Positions 43,597-52,177 of a stretch of 64,000 nucleotides of DNA are shown here, piece after piece. Source of the stretch: an uncultured Verrucomicrobiota bacterium. Lineage in GTDB: Bacteria > Verrucomicrobiota > Kiritimatiellia > Kiritimatiellales > Tichowtungiaceae. The stretch lies in the NCBI GenBank assembly GCA_903831085.1, contig CAIKWE010000031.1:1-64000 (forward strand), read 5' to 3'. Below the pieces are notes generated by a model. The model saw nothing but the letters and a program-made list of their open reading frames with translations, did no database searches and was not told the origin of the DNA. The position numbers and the translations under genes are program-made. Numbering within the stretch: position 1 is the first letter of the stretch; the number at the start of each line of letters is the position of its first letter.

Positions 43597-44589
43597 ATGC
43601 GATACTGGTGGGTTAATCATAATCAGACATTCCGACAAGAATTTGGCGGCGGATATATCTGGTGTCCAAAGAAGAATCGCAACGGGCAGCAAAACCACTT
43701 CTATGAAACGGTGCGAGAGGTTGCTCCGGGAGATGTCGTTTTCTCTTTTTCCGACACCCGAATTCAAGGATTTGGGTTCGCAAAAACCCACTGTTATTCA
43801 TGCCCAAGGCCAAATGAGTTTGGTCGAATTGGCGATTCTTGGGATCACAGCGGCTGGCGCGTAGATGTTGCCTTCCAAAAGCTCGCCATTCCTCTCCGCC
43901 CCATAGATTACAAGGATCTTTTTGCCCCGCTTCTTCCAGAAAAATATGCGCCGATACGGGCTGAAACTGGCTATGGAAACCAGGGAGCTTATTTTTCAGA
44001 AGTTACTAAAGCCATCGCCCTTTTAATCGCCAATCTTTCCGACCCAACACTTATTCATCTTTTTGATACGCACACGGCCAACGAAACGCCGGGCGGATAT
44101 GAAACGGCCGCAACGGCTCCGTTGTGCTCTATTTTAGAGTGGGAAGACCAACAGCAACGGATCATAGAAAGCTCCACTGAGGTTTCAGAAACCACACGAA
44201 AAGCCCTTGTCTATGCGCGAAAAGGACAGGGCCTGTTCAAACAGCGTGTTTCTGAATTTGAAAAAGCTTGTCGTATTACTCGGGTCAACAACCCTGCTCA
44301 TCTAATCGCAAGTCATATAAAACCGTGGCGCGAGTCAAATAATGAGGAACGTCTTAGCGCCGGGAACGGCCTTCTCCTTACGCCATCTATAGACCACCTC
44401 TTTGATCGAGGCTTTATCACCTTCGCGGATGATGGCGAGGTTGCTATATCGCCTGTGGCCGATAAAGTTTCGCTCGAACGAATGGGCGTAAAAACCGTTG
44501 CCCCGCTATTCGTGGGGAGTTTTAACTCCGATCAAAAATATTTTCTCCGCTATCACCGAGAGGAAATTTTCCTACAAGCCGCCTCTTAG
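43597..44589 (+). CDS. EVE-domain + HNH endonuclease (probable modification-dependent restriction enzyme)
   Basis: 330 residues from ATG 43597 (MRYWWVNHNQTFRQEFGGGY). Residues 1-~140 form an EVE/PUA-like domain (WWVNHNQ, VREVAPGDVVFSFSDTRI, GIGDSW..GWRVDV), a fold known to bind modified cytosines. Residues ~230-320 are an HNH nuclease: ITRVNNPAHLIASHIKPWR, ERLSAGNGLLLTPSIDHLFDRGFITF. EVE-HNH proteins cut modified DNA, e.g. phage. The stop overlaps a convergent small gene by 4 bp. More AT-rich than neighbours; probably acquired. Confidence 0.88.
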   Translation: MRYWWVNHNQTFRQEFGGGYIWCPKKNRNGQQNHFYETVREVAPGDVVFSFSDTRIQGFGFAKTHCYSCPRPNEFGRIGDSWDHSGWRVDVAFQKLAIPLRPIDYKDLFAPLLPEKYAPIRAETGYGNQGAYFSEVTKAIALLIANLSDPTLIHLFDTHTANETPGGYETAATAPLCSILEWEDQQQRIIESSTEVSETTRKALVYARKGQGLFKQRVSEFEKACRITRVNNPAHLIASHIKPWRESNNEERLSAGNGLLLTPSIDHLFDRGFITFADDGEVAISPVADKVSLERMGVKTVAPLFVGSFNSDQKYFLRYHREEIFLQAAS

Positions 44590-44849
44590 CCGAGAACGCG
44601 ATGTATATCTTCGGTTGTTTCGATGTAGCCTCCCTCGCCCAACTGCTTTTTGATGTTCCGAATAATTCTGCGGTAATACCTCAAGATCGCTTGCGCCTCC
44701 TCGACACCGTTTACTTCGGCAATGTGTCCATACGAAACGCCGTGTTTGTAGTAGCCAACGGGTTCTTCGTACAGCGCCACGCGACAAGTCAGCCCGTCGA
44801 GCACTTGTCCCCACTCCTGCTCGTTCAACTCTACTTTTGGTTTTTTCAT
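44586..44849 (-). CDS. Hypothetical protein next to EVE-HNH
   Basis: 87 residues: MKKPKVELNEQEWGQVLDGL ... VALYEEPVGYYKHGV...AILRYYRRIIRNIKKQL. No named family; compact, charged and helical, looks like a real small protein. Convergent with the EVE-HNH gene, 4-bp overlap. A link to defence is only by position. Confidence 0.6.
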   Translation of the reverse strand: MKKPKVELNEQEWGQVLDGLTCRVALYEEPVGYYKHGVSYGHIAEVNGVEEAQAILRYYRRIIRNIKKQLGEGGYIETTEDIHRVLG

Positions 44850-44945
44850 GTCTGTAGTATCCCGGCTTTTCGTTTGGTTTTCTACAGACTATCGGTCTCA
44901 TTTTCGGATTTGTCCACGGACGATGAGTCCAGTTGCGTAGAGGGG

Positions 44946-44982
44946 TTCCAAGGTTTGGAAGATTTCTTTCCAAACATCGGGA
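44946..44982. repeat. Pair of palindromes, 22 bp apart, upstream of the NERD gene
   Basis: Perfect TTCCAA-GGT-TTGGAA at 44946 and weaker TTCCAA-ACA-TCGGGA at 44968, ending 35 bp before the ATG. Confidence 0.75.
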
Positions 44983-45017
44983 AGACGGGCATGCTCCGAA
45001 AAATCCGGAGAATAAAC

Positions 45018-45878
45018 ATGGCGGCTGAAACTGTGGTTCCCGACTTTTTTGTACAAATCCTGTCGAAATATTGGTGGATGCTGCTAATCCCTGCGATTCC
45101 GCCTTTGATGAAAATGTTCGCGCCACTGATTAAAGGCAAGGTCGGCGAGGGCGTGGTGAATCTGGCGGCGAAACTCCGGCTCGACCCGAACGTGTACCAC
45201 ATGATGAAAGATGTGACGATCCCGTCAAAAACCGGCACGACGCAGATCGACCATGTGATCGTTTCAAAGTTCGGCCTGTTCGTGATCGAAACCAAAAATT
45301 ACAAGGGCTGGATTTATGCCGACACCAAAGACGCCAAATGGACGCAGGTTAATTTCAAACAAAAGAACCGTTTCCAAAACCCGTTGCGCCAGAACTACGC
45401 CCACATTTGCGCGCTGTCCGAACTGCTCGAACTCCCGAAGGACAAAATCCTCGGCGTGGTCTGCTTCATGGGTGATGCGAAGTTTAAAACCGAAATCCCG
45501 AGCGGCGTTTTTCTGGAAGGCCGCTACGTCAACTACATCCAGTCGTTCCAGACTCCGGCTTTCTCCGAGGCCGAGGTTTCCGGCATTATTCAGAAACTTG
45601 AATCCGAACGCCTTGAGCGCGGGTTCAAAACCAACCGTCAACATATCTGGCAACTCAAGGATCGCCATTCGACCGGAGGGTTTCGCTCCGTCGAACCCGG
45701 CGGCGACGGAGCGCCGCCCTCCAAAAATGATTTTGCTGTTACTGGTTGTGCTAAAAGCGCCTGCCCGAAATGCGGAGCCGCAATGGTTCTACGAACTGCA
45801 AAAAAAGGCGCTAACGCTGGAAATCAGTTCTGGGGTTGCTCCCGCTATCCCGACTGCAAATCGATTCGCCCGGTTTGA
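45018..45878 (+). CDS. NERD-domain protein with topoisomerase-type zinc finger
   Basis: 286 residues from ATG 45018, with CCGGAG 8 bp upstream. A membrane-like segment (YWWMLLIPAIPPLMKMFAPL) is followed by a NERD (nuclease-related) domain: IDHVIVSKFGLFVIETKNYKGWI, QNPLRQNYAHICAL and GVVCFMGDAKFK. The C-terminus is a four-Cys zinc finger as in topoisomerase I (CPKCGAAMVLRTAKKGANAGNQFWGCSRYPDCK). Role unknown, possibly DNA processing or defence. The linker is encoded by a palindromic insertion (45675-45722). Confidence 0.85.
   Translation: MAAETVVPDFFVQILSKYWWMLLIPAIPPLMKMFAPLIKGKVGEGVVNLAAKLRLDPNVYHMMKDVTIPSKTGTTQIDHVIVSKFGLFVIETKNYKGWIYADTKDAKWTQVNFKQKNRFQNPLRQNYAHICALSELLELPKDKILGVVCFMGDAKFKTEIPSGVFLEGRYVNYIQSFQTPAFSEAEVSGIIQKLESERLERGFKTNRQHIWQLKDRHSTGGFRSVEPGGDGAPPSKNDFAVTGCAKSACPKCGAAMVLRTAKKGANAGNQFWGCSRYPDCKSIRPV
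45675..45722. repeat. Palindromic insertion in the NERD gene
   Basis: GGAGGG-TTTCG-CTCCGTCG (45675-45693) pairs with CGACGGAG-CGCCG-CCCTCC (45704-45722) apart from three mismatches; 10-nt loop. In frame, forming the linker between the NERD and zinc-finger domains. Confidence 0.65.
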
Positions 45879-46307
45879 TGCGCCGGGTGAGGTCACCCGG
45901 CCTACAGTTTTTGCCACTTCGTTGCCTCGCATTCGCGAGGCCCAGCTCGACGCTGTCTCGGTTGTGCTTTCTCGTGTTTTTTGTGGCTATTCCGTTTCCA
46001 ATGCTCGGAACTATTCGCGGTTTGTTTGTGCTCTCTACGTGCTTTCGCGGCAAATCCGTTTCCGAAGATTGGAACCCTCTGCGCCCTCCGCATCTCCGCG
46101 AGAGATCTCTCTTCCGATGTCTGGAAGTCCGCCCCGAGGTCCGCGGTCAAAATCCGGTGTGTTTGCCCCGTGTTTTGAAAATTCTCGGGATCGAGAGTTG
46201 AATTGTCGGGTAAAAATGATATATCTGGAAACTTGTGGCCGCTGTTTGTTTGATGCCGACACGATGTCCGCAAGCTGTAACAAGATATTAACAAAGGTGT
46301 TTAGATT
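45879..46307. other. 429-bp non-coding repeat-rich gap
   Basis: Holds three palindrome copies plus interspersed phrases (CTTTCTCGTGTTTTTTGTGGCTA; CTCTGCGCCCTCCGCATCTCCGCGAGAGA). ORFs listed here come from the repeats. No gene supported. Confidence 0.6.
45996..46126. repeat. Three palindromes upstream of the receiver genes
   Basis: TTCCAA-TGC-TCGGAA (45996), TTCCGA-AGA-TTGGAA (46060) and TTCCGA-TGT-CTGGAA (46112), 64 and 52 bp apart. Confidence 0.6.
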
Positions 46308-46688
46308 ATGCCCCGTATTTTGATTGTAGATGACGCTCCGTCCATTCTGATGCTGCTCTCTGCGCTTTTGACCGGAGAGGGCTATGAAGTTGGCACGGCC
46401 AAAAACGGTGAAGAGGCCGTCAAGCTCCTGAAGGCCGAGACGTTCGATCTGATGATTTCTGACATTAACATGCGGCCCGTTAACGGGGTGGAGCTGCTGC
46501 GCAAGACCAGAAAATCCTATCCGAAGATGGGTGTCATCATGCTGACGGCCTACGAGACGATGTTTACCGCTGATCAGGCCACGGAAAACGGAGCCTTCGC
46601 CTACGTCGTCAAGCCCTTCAAGCGCGCCAAGCTGCTTGAGACGGTGCAGCAAGGGCTTGAGAAATACGGCGTCTCTGAAAAAATCTGA
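46308..46688 (+). CDS. Single-domain response regulator (receiver 1 of 3)
   Basis: 126-residue CheY-like receiver. MPRILIVDDAPSILMLLSAL has the acidic pair, the phospho-acceptor Asp is in FDLMISDINM, Thr in MLTAY and Lys in VVKPF. No output domain. Closely similar to the next gene (MRPVNG, LLRKTRKSYPKMGVIMLTAYE shared). No histidine kinase in the window. Starts after AAGGTGTTTAGATT. Confidence 0.92.
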   Translation: MPRILIVDDAPSILMLLSALLTGEGYEVGTAKNGEEAVKLLKAETFDLMISDINMRPVNGVELLRKTRKSYPKMGVIMLTAYETMFTADQATENGAFAYVVKPFKRAKLLETVQQGLEKYGVSEKI

Positions 46689-46841
46689 CCTTCGGGGCGG
46701 CGGCTCCGCCGGTCCGAATCGGGGGTTGAAAAAGCAGACGAAGAGGTGTAGCTTGATGGTTTGTGGGTTTCTTTTTCTCGATGCAGGAATGCCGCCCGCA
46801 GGTCGTAGCAAGATAGGTTGAAAGATAGAGGTGTTTAAACT

Positions 46842-47207
46842 ATGCCACGCATTTTGATTGTCGATGACGCGCCGTCCATTCTGTTGATGCTCTCGAAGCT
46901 TCTGACCGAAGAGGGGCACGCGGTTGCCACGGCCAAAAACGGCGAAGAGGCCGTCAAGCTCCTGCAGACCGAATCGTTCGATCTGATGATCTCAGACCTC
47001 AACATGCGGCCCGTTAATGGAGCGGATCTGTTGCGCAAGACCAGAAAATCCTATCCGAAGATGGGCGTCATCATGCTCACGGCCTACGAGTCGATGTATA
47101 CCGCCGAACAAGCCGCAGAAAACGGAGCCTTCGCTTATATCGTCAAGCCCTTCAAAACCGCTAAGCTGCTCGAGACGGTACACCGCGGGCTTGCGTATTA
47201 CGTATAA
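46842..47207 (+). CDS. Single-domain response regulator (receiver 2 of 3)
   Basis: 121 residues, all receiver residues present (VDD, Asp in MISDLNM, LTAY, VKPF). Nearest relative is the preceding gene; the pair is a recent tandem duplication, and the leader sequences before ATG are alike (GAGGTGTTTAAACTATGCC here). Confidence 0.92.
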   Translation: MPRILIVDDAPSILLMLSKLLTEEGHAVATAKNGEEAVKLLQTESFDLMISDLNMRPVNGADLLRKTRKSYPKMGVIMLTAYESMYTAEQAAENGAFAYIVKPFKTAKLLETVHRGLAYYV

Positions 47208-47309
47208 ATGTAAACTCCGGGGCGGCTTCATCGGGAGCGGTCTCCCTGTGCAGACACGGCTCCCGCCATCTATAACGGCGCGTATAGAAACGGAAGGGGA
47301 ATTTAAATC

Positions 47310-47684
47310 ATGCCTCGTATTCTGGTCGTAGACGATTCTCCGCCTTGTCTGATGCTGCTCTCCAAACTTCTCGCCGGACTGGGGCACGAGGTCGCCACGG
47401 CCAAAAACGGTAAAGAAGCGCTCGAGGTTCTTCAGGCCGGGCCGTTCGATCTGCTGGTCTCGGATCTGAACATGGAGCCCATTAACGGGATGGAGCTGCT
47501 GCGCGCGGTCAAGGTCTCCTGCGTAAAAATGGAAGTCATCCTGGTCACTGCCTATGCGTCGCTTTACAGCACCGACGAGGCTAAAAAATGCGGAGCTTTC
47601 GCCTATATCACCAAACCTTTCAAAACCGCTATGCTGTTCGAGACGGTGCATCGAGCGCTTGAGCGCTCCGGCGCCACGGCATGA
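47310..47684 (+). CDS. Single-domain response regulator (receiver 3 of 3)
   Basis: 124 residues. Active-site residues retained (VDDSP, Asp in LLVSDLNM, Thr in VTAYA, Lys in ITKPF) but otherwise the most diverged of the three (VSCVKMEVILVTAYASLYSTDE). Leader GGGGAATTTAAATC again resembles the others. No output domain. Confidence 0.92.
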   Translation: MPRILVVDDSPPCLMLLSKLLAGLGHEVATAKNGKEALEVLQAGPFDLLVSDLNMEPINGMELLRAVKVSCVKMEVILVTAYASLYSTDEAKKCGAFAYITKPFKTAMLFETVHRALERSGATA

Positions 47685-47739
47685 AATACAGGCCCGGCGC
47701 GGCTTCTTCTGTCCGGTTTCTGTCCGCGGTTAGATTCTC

Positions 47740-47775
47740 TTTTTTCCGTGTAAATCCGTGTGTTCCGTGATTAAC
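47740..47775. repeat. Interspersed CCGTGTAAATCCGTGTGTTCCGTG phrase
   Basis: Short quasi-repeat in the gap before secA, same style as the phrases at 43260 and 45960. Confidence 0.35.
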
Positions 47776-47822
47776 TGCCTGCCCTTTAAACCGATAACTG
47801 CTAACGGATAACCGGTAACTTT

Positions 47823-50800
47823 ATGATTAATGCTGTTTTGAAGAAAATTTTCGGGTCGAAGAACGAGCGCGACATTAAGAAGATGCTGCCGCTGGTTCAG
47901 CGGATCAACGCGCTGGAAATCGAGTATCAAAGGCTCTCCGACGATCAGCTCAAAGCCAAGACCGCCGAGTTCAGGGAACGCTTCGCGCAGGGCGCGCCGC
48001 TGGACGAACTTCTTCCCGAGGCTTTCGCGACCGTGAAGAACGCCTGCCGCCGGCTGTGCGGCTCCATCGTTCACGTCTGCGGGCACGATATGGAATGGGA
48101 CATGGTGCCGTTCGATGTGCAGCTGATCGGCGGCATCTCGCTCCATCAGGGCCGCATCGCGGAAATGGCGACCGGCGAAGGCAAAACGCTGGTGGCGACG
48201 ATGCCGGTTTACCTGAACGCGCTGGCGGGCCGCGGCGTTCATGTGGTGACAACCAACGACTTTCTGGCCGAGCGCGACTCGACCTGGATGGGCTATGTCT
48301 ATCAATACCTCGGCCTGACAGTCGGCTGTCTGAAAGGTCAGATGCCGCCGCCGGAGCGCCGCGCGCAGTATGACTGCGATATCACCTACGGCACGAACAG
48401 TGAGTTCGGCTTCGACTATCTGCGCGACAATATGGCGATGCGCCCCGAGGATATGGTGCAGCAGCGCGGCCACGCCTACGCCATCATCGACGAAATCGAC
48501 TCGATCCTGATCGACGAGGCCCGCACGCCGCTGATTATTTCCGGCCCCGCGCCCTACTCCGCGGACGAGCAGTACCGCGCGCTGAACGGCACCGTGCAGC
48601 GGCTCGTCCGCCGTCAGCAGGAACTCTGTTCGAAGATGATCAGCGAGGCGCAGGAGCTTCTCGAAAAAGGCGATACCGATGCCGCCCAGCGCAAGCTTTA
48701 TCAAGTGAATCAGGGCATGCCGAAGAATAAGCAACTGGCGAAAATGATCGAAGAGCCGGCGACCCGCCGCCTGCTGGAGCAGGTGAACAACATGATGATC
48801 ACCGACTCTTACAAAGCAGAGGCGCGCGCCCTTCGTGAGGAAATGTTTTTCGCGGTGGACGAAAAAGGCCACGACGCCAGTCTGTCGGACAAAGGTTGCG
48901 AAACGCTGAGCCCCGAGGATCCGGAATCGTTCCTGATGCCTGATCTGGCAACCGCGCTGTCCGAGCTCGAAGGCCGCGTCGGTCTCGCCCCGCAGGAAAA
49001 ACTGGTGATCCGCCAGAAGCTGCAGGACGAGTTCGCGACCCGCAGCGAACGCATCCACGCCGTGAACCAGCTGATCCGCGCTTACTGCATCTATGAAAAA
49101 GATGTCGAGTATGTCGTGCAGAATAACCAGGTGATTATCGTGGATACATTCACCGGCCGTCTGATGGACGGCCGCCGCTGGAGCGACGGTCTCCACCAGG
49201 CCGTCGAAGCCAAGGAGGGCGTGAAGATCGAGCGCGAAACGCAGACGCTGGCGACGATCACGATTCAGAATTATTTCCGCATGTACGATAAACTCTCCGG
49301 CATGACCGGCACCGCCGAAACCGAGGCGAGCGAGTTCCACGAAATCTACAAGCTCGATGTGGTGGTGATTCCCACCAACCGCCCGATCCGCCGCGTGGAC
49401 ATTAACGACCAGATTTATAAGACCAAACGCGAGAAGTACACCGCGGTGATCGAGCAGATCAAAGACTGCCACAAAAAGAAACAGCCGGTGCTCGTCGGCA
49501 CCGCCACGGTTGAAACCTCCGAGGTGATCAGCCGGATGCTCGACCGCCAGGGCATTCCGCATAATGTGCTCAACGCCAAAAACCACGCGCGCGAAGCGGA
49601 GATCGTCTCGCTGGCCGGTCAGCCCGGCGCGATCACCATCGCCACCAACATGGCGGGCCGCGGTACCGACATTAAGCTCGGCAAAGATGTGGTCTGGCTG
49701 AGCCGCGATCAGATTATGGACAAGTCCCTTTCGCTCAGCACCGCGCCGTCGGGCGAAAGTGAGCCGTTGAAAAAACTGCTGATGGAAAAACCGTGCGGGC
49801 TTTATGTGATCGGTTCTGAACGCCATGAGTCCCGCCGCATCGACCGCCAGCTGCGCGGACGTTGCGCCCGCCAGGGCGACCCCGGCCTTTCGCGGTTGTA
49901 TGTTTCGCTCGAAGACGACCTGATGCGCCTGTTCGGTTCGGACCGCATCGCGAGCATCATGGAAAAGCTCGGCATCGAGGAAGGCGAGGTGCTCGAGCAT
50001 CCGTGGCTGAATAAATCCATCGAGAAAGCGCAGGAGCGCGTCGAGCAGATGAATTTCGGCATCCGTAAGAACACTCTGAAGTACGACGACGTGATGAACC
50101 AGCAGCGCGAAGTGATCTACGGCTTCCGCCAGACCGTTCTGCGCAGTCAGGATCCGCGCGAACAGCTTTACGACATCATCACCGACATCATCGAGCAAAA
50201 CGCCGAAGCGCCCGCCGAGGAATTTCTGGCCTGGGCCAACATGACCTTCCCCGTCGGCCTGCGCGCCGAAGATATTCCGGAAGAACCGGAAGCGCGGGTC
50301 GAACTGCTCTTCGGGCGCGTCAAAGAAGCCTATGAGCTGAAAGTGACGCATGAAACCCCGGAACGGGTCAAAGGCCTTGAGCAGATGATCATCCTGCAGT
50401 CGGTGGACGAACACTGGCAGGAATATCTGCGCAACATGGACAGCCTGCGTGAGGGCATCGGTCTGCGCGCTTACGGGCAGCGCGATCCGCTGGTTGAATA
50501 CAAGCGCGAAGCGTTCAATCTCTTCGGCGACTTGATGGATGTCATTAAAAATGAAATTTCGCAGAACATCTTCCGCACCGGCTCCTCCATGGAGGCGCTG
50601 CAGAGCTTCTGGCAGTCGCTCAACAAAATGATGGTGAGCAACCGCGCGCAGCAGGATCAGGCCTCAGCGATGGCGCTTGCGAAACAATCCGCCTCACAGC
50701 CCGGTCACGGCGCACCGCCCGGCGCTGAGCCGGCGCAACAGCCGATTCGGCGTATCGGTCCTGACGTCGGTCGTAATGATCCCTGCCCGTGCGGAAGCGG

Positions 50801-50831
50801 CAAAAAATACAAGAAGTGCTGCGGACAGTAG
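47823..50831 (+). CDS. secA: Preprotein translocase ATPase SecA
   Basis: Motor of the Sec pathway. 1002 residues, longer than the ~900 of E. coli SecA; the extra length is mainly in the preprotein cross-linking region (about 245-420). Walker A in [52 protein letters not shown], Walker B in [34 protein letters not shown]-type helicase motif, [30 protein letters not shown], and a C-terminal zinc tail [16 protein letters not shown] that binds SecB or ribosomes. No obvious Shine-Dalgarno before ATG 47823. The 894-residue antisense ORF is a shadow. Confidence 0.98.
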   Translation: MINAVLKKIFGSKNERDIKKMLPLVQRINALEIEYQRLSDDQLKAKTAEFRERFAQGAPLDELLPEAFATVKNACRRLCGSIVHVCGHDMEWDMVPFDVQLIGGISLHQGRIAEMATGEGKTLVATMPVYLNALAGRGVHVVTTNDFLAERDSTWMGYVYQYLGLTVGCLKGQMPPPERRAQYDCDITYGTNSEFGFDYLRDNMAMRPEDMVQQRGHAYAIIDEIDSILIDEARTPLIISGPAPYSADEQYRALNGTVQRLVRRQQELCSKMISEAQELLEKGDTDAAQRKLYQVNQGMPKNKQLAKMIEEPATRRLLEQVNNMMITDSYKAEARALREEMFFAVDEKGHDASLSDKGCETLSPEDPESFLMPDLATALSELEGRVGLAPQEKLVIRQKLQDEFATRSERIHAVNQLIRAYCIYEKDVEYVVQNNQVIIVDTFTGRLMDGRRWSDGLHQAVEAKEGVKIERETQTLATITIQNYFRMYDKLSGMTGTAETEASEFHEIYKLDVVVIPTNRPIRRVDINDQIYKTKREKYTAVIEQIKDCHKKKQPVLVGTATVETSEVISRMLDRQGIPHNVLNAKNHAREAEIVSLAGQPGAITIATNMAGRGTDIKLGKDVVWLSRDQIMDKSLSLSTAPSGESEPLKKLLMEKPCGLYVIGSERHESRRIDRQLRGRCARQGDPGLSRLYVSLEDDLMRLFGSDRIASIMEKLGIEEGEVLEHPWLNKSIEKAQERVEQMNFGIRKNTLKYDDVMNQQREVIYGFRQTVLRSQDPREQLYDIITDIIEQNAEAPAEEFLAWANMTFPVGLRAEDIPEEPEARVELLFGRVKEAYELKVTHETPERVKGLEQMIILQSVDEHWQEYLRNMDSLREGIGLRAYGQRDPLVEYKREAFNLFGDLMDVIKNEISQNIFRTGSSMEALQSFWQSLNKMMVSNRAQQDQASAMALAKQSASQPGHGAPPGAEPAQQPIRRIGPDVGRNDPCPCGSGKKYKKCCGQ

Positions 50832-50847
50832 CCGGCGGAGGATCCTT

Positions 50848-52173
50848 CTACGGCTGATTCACGCCGGAAGCCGATTGAAGTCCCGCGGCCACTTCCGGAA
50901 GGATGCCTTTCCGGACATAGATCGGATCGATCAGCGTGCGCAGGGTTTTCAATTTCGCGGCGAAGCTCAGCGAGCCGGCGATACAGCAGAGTCCCGCGGC
51001 GATGACGGTCATTGGCGCGCCGATGACATGAACCAGCGCGCCAGCCAGCAGACAGCCGAGCGGAACAGTGCCCATGAACGCCATGGAATAAAAACTCATC
51101 ACACGGCCGCGTTTGTCGTCATCCACGATGAGTTGAAGCAGCGTGTTGGTCGCGGCCATTTGCATAACCATGCCGCCGCCGACTACCGGCATCACCGCCA
51201 CCGTCAGCCAGAGCGAGGAGGAAAGCCCCAGCCCGAACAGGCCGAGGCCGAAAACCGCCGGCGACCATGCGATCAATGTGTCGAGTCCGCGGACACTGCG
51301 TCGCATGGCAAGAAACATGGCGCCCGACATCGCGCCGAGACCCACCGCCGAGGCCAGTAACCCCTGTGTGCGCGCTCCGCCGTGTAGAATCTGGTCCGCG
51401 AAAATCGGCAGCAACTGACCAAATGACGCGCCGGTCAGGCTGACCAGCGCCACCAGCAACAGCAGCGCGCGGATCGGCGGGAACCCGAACGCATACACGA
51501 ACCCTTCTTTCAGATGCTGGAAAACCGCCTTGTCCGACGAGGCGCGTAGATGCGGCGGCACTTTCATCATCAGAAGCGTCACAACGCCCGGAACAAAGGT
51601 AAGCCCGTTAAGTAAAAAACAGAGCCCCTCGCCGGCCGCCGCGATGGTCACCCCCGCGATCATCGGCCCCAGCATGCGCGCGCCGTTCACCATGGATGAG
51701 TTCAGCGCGATCGCACCGGCCAGATCCTCCCTCCGGTCCACCATCTGGACGAGGAAGGCCTGCCGCGCCGGCAGAGCCAGCGCGTCGATAAATCCAAGCA
51801 GAAGCGACAGCGCGATAACATGCCAGGCCGTGATGTGCCCGGAAAACATCAGCGCCGCCAAAGCCAGCGCCTGAATCATGGAAAGAACCTGCGTGAGAAT
51901 CACCAATTGATAGCGGCTCCAGCGGTCCACCAGAACGCCAGCCAGCGGCGCCATGAAAAACGCGGGAATCCGGCTGGCGAAGCCGGCCAGTCCGAGCAGA
52001 ACCGCGTTGTGCTCCAGTCTCCAGACGAGCCACGCCACAGCCGTCATCTGCATCCAGGAGCCGGGCAGCGAAATGCACTGGCCTATGAAATACAGACGGA
52101 AATTGCGGTAGTGCAGCGCGCGGAACATCAGCTGCAGCCGCGACATTTCGGCGGGGTTATTGTTTTTTTTCAT
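50848..52173 (-). CDS. MFS exporter (EntS/MFS_3-like)
   Basis: 441 residues, about 12 membrane helices. FRALHYRNFRLYFIGQCISLPGSWMQMTAVAWLVW and the loop LAGVLVDRWSRYQ are typical of the MFS_3 group (EntS, macrolide exporters). Substrate unknown. ATG 52173 lies 4 bp after the SNF2 helicase stop, so they are co-transcribed. Convergent with secA. Confidence 0.87.
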   Translation of the reverse strand: MKKNNNPAEMSRLQLMFRALHYRNFRLYFIGQCISLPGSWMQMTAVAWLVWRLEHNAVLLGLAGFASRIPAFFMAPLAGVLVDRWSRYQLVILTQVLSMIQALALAALMFSGHITAWHVIALSLLLGFIDALALPARQAFLVQMVDRREDLAGAIALNSSMVNGARMLGPMIAGVTIAAAGEGLCFLLNGLTFVPGVVTLLMMKVPPHLRASSDKAVFQHLKEGFVYAFGFPPIRALLLLVALVSLTGASFGQLLPIFADQILHGGARTQGLLASAVGLGAMSGAMFLAMRRSVRGLDTLIAWSPAVFGLGLFGLGLSSSLWLTVAVMPVVGGGMVMQMAATNTLLQLIVDDDKRGRVMSFYSMAFMGTVPLGCLLAGALVHVIGAPMTVIAAGLCCIAGSLSFAAKLKTLRTLIDPIYVRKGILPEVAAGLQSASGVNQP

Positions 52174-52177
52174 CTTT

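Noticed and set aside
45316-46323. 335-residue plus-strand ORF overlapping the NERD gene
   Set aside because: Out of frame with the NERD domain and runs through interspersed repeats.
46035-46919. 294-residue minus-strand ORF over the receiver genes
   Set aside because: Antisense to two receiver genes and built partly from repeat phrases.
47730-50414. 894-residue minus-strand ORF over secA
   Set aside because: Exact antisense of a conserved SecA; sequence is rich in His/Arg/Asp runs typical of shadow frames.
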